From the NCBI GenBank assembly GCA_903873095.1, contig CAIQMU010000052.1, forward strand, positions 1 through 13,272: a stretch of 13,272 nucleotides of DNA. Reading direction: 5' to 3'. This DNA is from an uncultured bacterium (GTDB lineage: Bacteria; Patescibacteriota; Minisyncoccia; Phycocordibacterales; UBA1006). The notes beneath the pieces were generated by a model. The model made no database searches and had not been told where the DNA came from. It saw only the letters and a list, made by a program, of their open reading frames with translations. Every line of letters starts with the position of its first letter. Position 1 is the first letter of the stretch. The translations under genes were made by a program, and so were the position numbers. Positions 6,223-10,820 of the stretch are shown one piece after another.

Positions 6223-6254
6223 AAAATCGCCCAACATCATTGAGCGATTTTTTA
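6223..6254 (+). terminator. Terminator after the CysQ/IMPase-like gene
   Basis: AAAATCGC (6223-6230) pairs with GCGATTTT (6244-6251), followed by further T. A short imperfect inner CCA/TGA extension lies in the loop. It begins 5 nt after the stop codon and separates this gene from the convergent prfA. Confidence 0.85.
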
Positions 6255-6262
6255 TTACACTT

Positions 6263-7225
6263 TTATTCCTCATCACTATCCCCCGTCTCACCTGCTGCAA
6301 GTGCGGCAATCATCTTGTCGATATTTCCTGCCATAAAGCCCGGAATGTTTGACCATGATTGTTTGATGCGGTGATCAGTAATGCGGTCTTGCGGATAGTT
6401 ATATGTTCTGATTTTTTCTGATCGATCTCCTGAACCAATCTGTCCCTTTCGCGAAGCGTCGTCTTTTGCGGCTTCTGCTTCATCTCGGATCTGTTGCAGT
6501 TTTGATTTGAGCAACGCGAGAACTCGTTCCTTGTTTGCAAGTTGTGAACGTTCAACGGTTGACCTGAATGAAATTCCTGTCGGTTTGTGAATGACACGAA
6601 CGGCAGATTCAACTTTGTTTACGTTTTGTCCTCCCGCGCCACCAGCGCGTGATGTTTCAAATTCCAAATCTGCCGGATTAAGTTCGACAGTAAACTTCTG
6701 ACGAATAGGCATGATGGCAACTGATGCTGTTGATGTGTGAATACGTCCCTGTTTTTCTGTTGCGGGAATGCGTTGTACGCGGTGTACACCTGTTTCAAAT
6801 TGCATTAACTTGAAACAATCACGTCCTTTAATTTCAAACGATACATCTTTGTATCCACCTAAATCATTTTCACTTGCGTCGATTTTTTTCCATGACCATC
6901 CCATTTTTTCAACATACCGTTCATACATTTCTGCCAAGTTTGCCGCAAAGAGTGCCGCTTCGTCTCCTCCTGCACCTGCGCGAATTTCAAGAACAAGTTC
7001 ATTGGGAAATTCTTCCTCTTCACGTTCCTTGTCCAAAATATCTTTGATTTGAAGTTCAACAACGTCACGTTCTGCTGAAATTGCTTTCAGTTCTTCTGCT
7101 GCAAGTTCAGCCATGCCTTCTTCGTTGGCAAGTGATGTTGTTTCAAGTTCTCGAGCACTTAAACGCTCCAGCTCCAAGGCTAGATAATGTGTTCGAGGAT
7201 TCTTTTTGAGTTCGTCGATGTTCAT
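6263..7225 (-). CDS. prfA: Peptide chain release factor 1 (RF1)
   Basis: RF1 recognises UAA and UAG in the ribosomal A site and triggers peptide release. The codon-recognition tripeptide is PAT (154-156) in [18 protein letters not shown], the RF1 form rather than the SPF of RF2. The catalytic GGQ is at 198-200 in [14 protein letters not shown] further family block is [14 protein letters not shown] (81-94). The start is set at the ATG at 7225 ([10 protein letters not shown]). An in-frame extension of 15 codons up to 7270 reads through part of the palindromic repeat and looks spurious. At 320 aa the protein is about 40 residues shorter than typical RF1 (about 360), all missing from N-terminal domain 1. 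It lies downstream of rpmE2, separated by the cloverleaf repeat, and ends beside a bidirectional hairpin. TGA also serves as a stop here, so an RF2 gene must exist elsewhere. Confidence 0.95.
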   Translation of the reverse strand: MNIDELKKNPRTHYLALELERLSARELETTSLANEEGMAELAAEELKAISAERDVVELQIKDILDKEREEEEFPNELVLEIRAGAGGDEAALFAANLAEMYERYVEKMGWSWKKIDASENDLGGYKDVSFEIKGRDCFKLMQFETGVHRVQRIPATEKQGRIHTSTASVAIMPIRQKFTVELNPADLEFETSRAGGAGGQNVNKVESAVRVIHKPTGISFRSTVERSQLANKERVLALLKSKLQQIRDEAEAAKDDASRKGQIGSGDRSEKIRTYNYPQDRITDHRIKQSWSNIPGFMAGNIDKMIAALAAGETGDSDEE

Positions 7226-7241
7226 AATAATGCAACTGCAA

Positions 7242-7317
7242 ACCTCACCCGGTCGCCTAACGGCGACCACCCTCTCCTGGAACAGGAGAGGGTCGCTCCG
7301 AAGGAGCGGGGTGAGGT
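7242..7317. repeat. Palindromic mosaic repeat, complete four-way (cloverleaf) copy
   Basis: A 76-nt element built only of base-paired segments. The outer stem is ACCTCACCC (7242-7250) with GGGTGAGGT (7309-7317), 9 bp. Inside are three adjacent hairpins: GGTCGCC-taac-GGCGACC (7251-7268), ACCCTCTCCTG-gaa-CAGGAGAGGGT (7269-7293) and CGCTCC-gaa-GGAGCG (7294-7308). No base is left unpaired at the junction. It lies in the 96-nt gap between rpmE2 and prfA, so it would be in their shared transcript. Related partial copies are at 7630, 9074, 11108 and 12498. Confidence 0.9.
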
Positions 7318-7321
7318 CTTT

Positions 7322-7582
7322 TTATTTCTTCGCAACTTTCTTTGCAGCGCGAGCCTTGAATTTTTCAGCTCGTCCGGCAGTATCCAATTGCTTGTCCTGA
7401 CCTGTGTAAAACGGGTGTGACTGACTTGAAATTTCTACAACAACGAGAGGATATTCCTTGCCGTCTGTCCATTTAGCAGTTTCTTTTGATTCTGCGGTTG
7501 AACCGATCAAAAATTCGGCTCCGGAAGAGATGTCTCGGAAGATAACCATTCGGTAATTAGGGTGATGAATATCGGTTTTCAT
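7322..7582 (-). CDS. rpmE2: Ribosomal protein bL31, type B (zinc-independent)
   Basis: An 86-aa protein of the large ribosomal subunit, bridging the central protuberance to the small subunit. [29 protein letters not shown] (1-29) and the later [21 protein letters not shown] block (44-64) are typical bL31 sequence. No cysteines are present, so it is the type B (YkgM-like) zinc-free paralogue. The C-terminal tail is basic ([13 protein letters not shown]), for rRNA contact. One more His than usual appears in the DIHHP start. The ATG at 7582 is clear; a TATGAT box lies about 15 nt upstream and AGGA 10 nt upstream, one of the few possible ribosome sites in the window. The gene sits between the transglycosylase gene and prfA, all on the minus strand, with palindromic repeats on both sides. 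Confidence 0.95.
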   Translation of the reverse strand: MKTDIHHPNYRMVIFRDISSGAEFLIGSTAESKETAKWTDGKEYPLVVVEISSQSHPFYTGQDKQLDTAGRAEKFKARAAKKVAKK

Positions 7583-7597
7583 AGTTGTTTTATCCTA

Positions 7598-7603
7598 TCA
7601 TAT
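7598..7603 (-). promoter_or_regulatory. Possible -10 box (TATGAT) of rpmE2
   Basis: TATGAT on the minus strand, 14-15 nt before the rpmE2 ATG. No matching -35 at normal spacing and no TG extension, so this is a weak call. Confidence 0.35.
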
Positions 7604-7629
7604 TTTCCAAGATATGCAAGTGGGTAGTA

Positions 7630-7680
7630 ACCCTCTCCTTCCAGGAGAGGGTGGTTTCCGTAAGGAAACCGGGTGAGGTT
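7630..7680. repeat. Palindromic mosaic repeat, partial copy at the 3' end of the transglycosylase gene
   Basis: Two adjacent hairpins, ACCCTCTCCT-tcc-AGGAGAGGGT (7630-7652) and GGTTTCC-gtaa-GGAAACC (7653-7670), followed by GGGTGAGGTT (7671-7680). The first hairpin and the last block match the cloverleaf copy at 7242. The middle hairpin has different bases but keeps full pairing. The 5' outer arm is missing. The last bases supply part of the transglycosylase TAA stop codon (7679-7681). Confidence 0.85.
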
Positions 7681-9058
7681 ATCCTCCTGCCCCATCAATC
7701 ACGTTAATATCAGCCTGAATTGAAGCCTCAATTTTAATTACCGAATTTCCATAGGACGAGGCATAGCCAGTACATTTATGGCCTGAATAGTATTCACAAG
7801 CCGCTGTGCGTTCCTGAGATGGACTACTTGCGCCCAAATCTTCCATATAGAGCGCTGTTGCCATAACTGCATCTTGTGGATCCCATGGATTCGAAGCTGT
7901 TTCATTAAGTGATTTTGCGATACGGTCAGCATACATAATCCATGTTGATGGAATGAACTGTGTTGGACCCATAGCACCTCCGTAACCCATATACGCACCG
8001 TTTACTTTTTCTGGACAAGAAACTTGAGTATTTGCAATCGTGAGACCCAATGCTGAAAGAATTTTCTGATACGGAACCGTATCACGCGGAGCCTTCATAA
8101 CACTTGCAATACTAACGCCAGTTGATGCTTTGCTTCCTGCTCCCGTCGAAAGATCAGTTACATAACATCCTCCTTGATCAGTTCCCAAATTTGATTCTTG
8201 TTTCAAGATGGCAAGAATAAACGCAGGGCGTACGCCGGTAATATTTGATGCAACCTTGGCATATTGATATGCATCACCAAACGGAATTGCTTTAGATCCT
8301 CCGGCAAATTTAAACAATGCTGCAGAAATTTTCGCAGCTTGAGCTTGTTTCTGTGCCAAGATTGATGCGTATGTTTGCTCTTGTGCTTTACTTGATGCGA
8401 GAAGTTGATTTTTAATATCTTGCTGAGCTTGGGTCTGTGCTTTTTGTGCAGCAATTTGATTTCGAAGAGTTGATTGCTCTGTTTGTTGTGTTTGGAGCGC
8501 TGCCTTTTCAGTTGTTGTTTCTTGTTTTGTGCCCTGAACCACATTCAATGATTCTTGAAGCGATTTGTTTACTGTTTCAAAATTATCAGCATCCAAAAAG
8601 AAATCTGAAATGTGATTATTGGATAACAACATTTCTGTAAGTGTCATCGTGTCGATCTCGTTTTTTTTGCGCAAGATTTGAGCAAGTGAATCGTTTTCGC
8701 GCCCAATTTTTTCAGTGAGTGTTTCGATTGTTTGTTGTTTTTGCCCAATCTGATTACCAAGTTGTTTAATGATTTGATCTTTGATATTAATTTGTTTTTT
8801 TGCTTTGGCAATAAGTGATGATAAAAGATCAACATCACTTTTAAGTGTTGAAGATTTTGATTGCTGATCGGCGAGTTCTGCTTGGGTTTGTGCTGCCTCG
8901 GCATTACACTGCGCCAGATATTGTACAAGTTGATCATGAGGATATGTTTGATTCGGATCAAAATCAGAACATGCTGCAAGTGCACGAAAAGGCGCAATCA
9001 ATAAACTTGATGCGATCATGGAGACTATTAAAACAACAGAGAAAAATTTTTTATGCAT
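7679..9058 (-). CDS. Secreted lytic murein transglycosylase with N-terminal coiled coil
   Basis: A 459-aa exported protein. Residues 1-29 are a signal peptide (MHKKFFSVVLIVSMIASS..., cleavage probably after ALA at 28-29). Residues about 45-250 form a long Gln/Lys/Ala-rich coiled coil, like the CwlO/PcsB/EnvC type that docks cell-wall enzymes to division or export machinery. The C-terminal domain (about 255-459) is an SLT/MltB-like transglycosylase. It has FILAILKQESNLG (280-292) with catalytic Glu288, GYGGAMGPTQFIPSTWIMYADRI (358-380), and NPWDPQDAVMATALYMEDLG (390-409). It would cut glycan strands to 1,6-anhydro ends during wall remodelling. Cys298, 348, 421 and 429 may form disulfides. The start at 9058 is set by the signal peptide; a 26-codon upstream extension is translated palindromic repeat and is rejected. 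An extended -10 at 9138-9143 gives a structured leader of about 70 nt. Confidence 0.88.
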   Translation of the reverse strand: MHKKFFSVVLIVSMIASSLLIAPFRALAACSDFDPNQTYPHDQLVQYLAQCNAEAAQTQAELADQQSKSSTLKSDVDLLSSLIAKAKKQINIKDQIIKQLGNQIGQKQQTIETLTEKIGRENDSLAQILRKKNEIDTMTLTEMLLSNNHISDFFLDADNFETVNKSLQESLNVVQGTKQETTTEKAALQTQQTEQSTLRNQIAAQKAQTQAQQDIKNQLLASSKAQEQTYASILAQKQAQAAKISAALFKFAGGSKAIPFGDAYQYAKVASNITGVRPAFILAILKQESNLGTDQGGCYVTDLSTGAGSKASTGVSIASVMKAPRDTVPYQKILSALGLTIANTQVSCPEKVNGAYMGYGGAMGPTQFIPSTWIMYADRIAKSLNETASNPWDPQDAVMATALYMEDLGASSPSQERTAACEYYSGHKCTGYASSYGNSVIKIEASIQADINVIDGAGG

Positions 9059-9073
9059 GGGTAGTGTTCGAAT

Positions 9074-9118
9074 CCTCCCCTTGATAAGGGGAGGTGCCCG
9101 CAGGGCGGAGGGGTGGTT
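9074..9118. repeat. Palindromic mosaic repeat in the transglycosylase leader
   Basis: CCTCCCCTT-gat-AAGGGGAGG (9074-9094), then GCCC-gca-GGGC (9096-9106), then GGAGGGGTGGTT (9107-9118). The order strong hairpin, short variable hairpin and purine-rich end block is the same as in the other copies. It occupies most of the predicted 5' leader of the transglycosylase mRNA. Confidence 0.8.
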
Positions 9119-9137
9119 GCGGGGGTGAAGTTCCAAA

Positions 9138-9146
9138 AGTATATCA
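9138..9146 (-). promoter_or_regulatory. Extended -10 (TGA-TATACT) of the transglycosylase gene
   Basis: On the minus strand TGATATACT follows directly on the T-run of the rplY terminator. There is no good -35 at the usual spacing. It would start an mRNA about 72 nt before the ATG at 9058. Confidence 0.5.
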
Positions 9147-9173
9147 AAAAACTACCCTCGTGGGTAGTTTTTT
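9146..9173 (-). terminator. rplY terminator
   Basis: AAAAAACTACCC (9146-9157) and GGGTAGTTTTTT (9162-9173) form a perfect 12-bp stem with a 4-nt loop and T-run on both strands. It lies 5 nt after the rplY stop codon. Confidence 0.92.
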
Positions 9174-9178
9174 GTGGA

Positions 9179-9823
9179 TTATTCGGCAGCAGGAGCTTCT
9201 TCTTCCTTCTTACCTTTTTGATCTGAAACTTCGATTGCAGAGAAATCAATTGGAGTAGAATCTTCTTCTTTCTCTTCTTTGATTGCAGAAATAACAGCAA
9301 CTGTATCTTCGTCATCATGTCCCTTGAGTTCAACTCCACTTGGAAGGTTCAAGTCTTTGATGTGAATAGCTGATCCAACCTCCTCAAGTCCATCGATTGA
9401 AACCTCGATTGATTTTGGAAGATTTTTTGGAAGGGCTTCAACTTCGACATTGTGAAGAACTTTTTCAAGGATTCCAAGACCTGATTTAACAGCAGGTGAT
9501 GTTCCGATGAATTCAAGCTCTACTTCTACTGATACCTTTGTATTCTTGTCGAGCGCGAGGAGGTCTGCGTGGATAACCATGTCGGTTGCAGGATCGATCT
9601 GGAAGTCATGGATGATGACATCGTGATCATGATCAAGGCCTGTGATGGTTACAGCAGTTGAAGAACCGGCTGCAGCCCAAGCTTTCTTGAACGATTCACG
9701 GTCGATTGCAATTGAAAGGGTTTCTTTTACTCCTTTTCCGTAAATAACGGCTGGGATTTTTCCTTCTGCGCGAAGTGCCTCAGAAGTTCCGGCGTTTCGA
9801 GTTGTGGCTGAAAGTGTTGTCAT
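9179..9823 (-). CDS. rplY: Ribosomal protein bL25, CTC/TL5 long form
   Basis: A 215-aa bL25 protein that binds 5S rRNA in the large subunit. The N-terminal domain has TTRNAGTSEALRAEGKIPAVIYGKG (7-31), then the HDVIIHDFQIDPATDMVIHADLLAL block, typical of 5S rRNA-binding L25. The C-terminal TL5/CTC beta domain follows (about 95-185), with SGLGILEKVLHNVEVEALPKNLP. The tail is acidic and Lys/Glu-rich (KEEKEED...KKEEEAPAAE), probably disordered. The start is set at the ATG at 9823 (MTTLSATTRN). An in-frame 18-codon extension to 9877 crosses the promoter and is rejected. The promoter TTGCAA-17-TACAGT ends 9 nt before the ATG, so the message is nearly leaderless. It is transcribed alone and stopped by a strong hairpin. 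Confidence 0.93.
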   Translation of the reverse strand: MTTLSATTRNAGTSEALRAEGKIPAVIYGKGVKETLSIAIDRESFKKAWAAAGSSTAVTITGLDHDHDVIIHDFQIDPATDMVIHADLLALDKNTKVSVEVELEFIGTSPAVKSGLGILEKVLHNVEVEALPKNLPKSIEVSIDGLEEVGSAIHIKDLNLPSGVELKGHDDEDTVAVISAIKEEKEEDSTPIDFSAIEVSDQKGKKEEEAPAAE

Positions 9824-9832
9824 AGTGGAGAA

Positions 9833-9861
9833 ACTGTACACTATTTGCAGATTTTTTGCAA
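9833..9861 (-). promoter_or_regulatory. rplY promoter
   Basis: TTGCAA (9861-9856), 17 nt, TACAGT (9838-9833). The ATG at 9823 is 9 nt past the -10, giving a leader of about 2 nt. Confidence 0.6.
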
Positions 9862-9877
9862 GTCTGTTATTTACCAA

Positions 9878-9903
9878 AGAAAAATCCTCCTAGTAAGGAG
9901 GAT
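9878..9903 (-). terminator. Terminator after the 171-aa orphan gene
   Basis: On the minus strand ATCCTCCT-TACT-AGGAGGAT is followed by TTTTC. The 8-bp stem lies about 12 nt after the stop codon at 9915. Confidence 0.8.
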
Positions 9904-9914
9904 CAATGAGATTA

Positions 9915-10430
9915 TTAGAGATAGAAACCAGACTTCCTTGCTTCTTCCAAAAGATTATATGAGGCATCAACACTGCTCGAAAAAAGTTCTAACCATTTTG
10001 GAAATTTGCTTGACCAAAAACGAACTGAAATTGAATTGTCGATAAAGCTACTTTCGTGAACAGGTTTGAATTTTTTTGCCAACCTTTGAATTAATTCATT
10101 TGACAGAAAGGGTCTTTGACGATGTTGAGACGCTTCCAAAAGAAGTTCTTTAGATGCTCCACACTCGAAAGAGGTTTTACACATTTTTAAAAAATCTACG
10201 AATCCCTCTTTCATTTTTCTCTTGCTGGCGTAACCTTTTTCTACGATAGCGTCGCTCATGAGTAAAACAGAATAAGGTTTTAGATTTTTTTCTTCGAGGC
10301 ATCCTGTAAAGAATGCAAACCTGTAACGTCCATCAGCACATTTTTTCCACACGAATGAAATGTTGTCTGAGTGGGCTGCGATAAAGATCCTTGCACGCAT
10401 GAACAACGCATTTTCTTTTCTTGCTTCCAT
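9915..10430 (-). CDS. Hypothetical protein (171 aa)
   Basis: I do not recognise the family. The ATG at 10430 (MEARKENALFMRAR) is preferred to an upstream TTG at 10457. The protein is basic, helical and soluble. Segments include FIAAHSDNISFVWKKCADGRYRFAFFTG, a short beta-rich patch, then helices with LLMSDAIVEKGYASKRKMKEGFVDFLKMCK. Near the C-terminus are ISVRFWSSKFPKWLELFSSSV and a Leu/Glu helix. Four Cys residues are scattered without a metal-binding pattern. The gene is a stand-alone unit with its own promoter and terminator. That promoter is nearly identical to the one of the 78-aa gene just upstream, hinting at shared control. No Shine-Dalgarno is visible; the leader is A-rich. Confidence 0.65.
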   Translation of the reverse strand: MEARKENALFMRARIFIAAHSDNISFVWKKCADGRYRFAFFTGCLEEKNLKPYSVLLMSDAIVEKGYASKRKMKEGFVDFLKMCKTSFECGASKELLLEASQHRQRPFLSNELIQRLAKKFKPVHESSFIDNSISVRFWSSKFPKWLELFSSSVDASYNLLEEARKSGFYL

Positions 10431-10457
10431 ATTATTTTTTTTAATTTGATTTATCAA

Positions 10458-10486
10458 AAAATACCACGTCTCACTACTTTTTGCAA
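10458..10486 (-). promoter_or_regulatory. Promoter of the 171-aa gene (shared motif, copy 1)
   Basis: TTGCAA (10486-10481), 17 nt, TATTTT (10463-10458) preceded by TGG. Together with copy 2 at 10782-10810, 26 of 30 bases are identical. Only 4 bases in the spacer differ, and here they break the palindrome that copy 2 has. Confidence 0.6.
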
Positions 10487-10487
10487 G

Positions 10488-10517
10488 TAAAATGCCAAGC
10501 TATTCATTGCTTGGCAT
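10488..10517 (-). terminator. Terminator after the 78-aa gene
   Basis: ATGCCAAGC (10492-10500) pairs with GCTTGGCAT (10509-10517) around an 8-nt loop. The T-tract on the minus strand is short (TTTT), so it may be leaky. It lies 5 nt after the stop codon at 10523. Confidence 0.6.
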
Positions 10518-10522
10518 GATAT

Positions 10523-10759
10523 TTAAGGATTTTCTACCACTCTCTTTTTATAAGCTGCGACTGCGTATGTTGCAGGCACAGAGGCGATGGTAAATCCAGA
10601 TCCTGTAACAATACCTCTGAGAGATCCGTTCTCGAAAAATAATTCAAGTTTTAAATCCTGTTTTTTGTTCGTCAAAATAAACCTATTTTCTCCAGCTTCG
10701 GGATATTTTGAAAATTTATCGGAAAGAATGTTGTAAATATGATCAAGTTTATTGGTCAT
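10523..10759 (-). CDS. Small hypothetical protein (78 aa)
   Basis: I do not recognise the family. The product MTNKLDHIYNILSDKFSKYP begins with a helix, followed by ENRFILTNKKQDLKLELFFENGSLRGIVTGSGFTIASVPATYAVAAYKKRVV. The middle looks like two or three beta strands and the end like a helix, so a small alpha/beta domain is plausible. There is no signal peptide or membrane segment. The gene is flanked by a promoter directly after the pheT stop codon and by a hairpin terminator, and no coding gene overlaps it on the other strand, which supports its reality. Its promoter matches that of the next orphan gene. Confidence 0.65.
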   Translation of the reverse strand: MTNKLDHIYNILSDKFSKYPEAGENRFILTNKKQDLKLELFFENGSLRGIVTGSGFTIASVPATYAVAAYKKRVVENP

Positions 10760-10781
10760 GATTTAAGTTTTAGTTGTGGCA

Positions 10782-10810
10782 AAAATACCACGTCGTGGTA
10801 CTTTTTGCAA
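10782..10810 (-). promoter_or_regulatory. Promoter of the 78-aa gene (shared motif, copy 2) with palindromic spacer
   Basis: TTGCAA (10810-10805), 17 nt, TATTTT (10787-10782) preceded by TGG. The spacer and -10 contain the 15-bp palindrome TACCACG-A-CGTGGTA, which could be an operator. The A-run and T-run around it could also make it the pheT terminator, since it begins 10 nt after the pheT stop. Both roles are possible. Confidence 0.6.
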
Positions 10811-10820
10811 TAGATTTGAA

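Noticed and set aside
6263..7225. UGA recoding, known in some CPR lineages such as Gracilibacteria
   Set aside because: trhO ends at a TGA directly after its conserved C-terminus, and no gene needs UGA as a sense codon.
7226..7270. 15-residue N-terminal extension of RF1
   Set aside because: It crosses the cloverleaf repeat and has no similarity to RF1; the ATG at 7225 gives a sensible start.
7242..7680. CRISPR array or tRNA-like gene suggested by repeated hairpins
   Set aside because: The units are not evenly spaced, have no unique spacers, and lack D-loop, T-loop and anticodon features; they are palindromic repeats.
9059..9136. 26-residue N-terminal extension of the transglycosylase
   Set aside because: It is the palindromic repeat read as protein; the ATG at 9058 starts a proper signal peptide.
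9824..9877. 18-residue N-terminal extension of bL25
   Set aside because: It contains the promoter TTGCAA-17-TACAGT; the conserved protein begins MTTLSATTRN at 9823.
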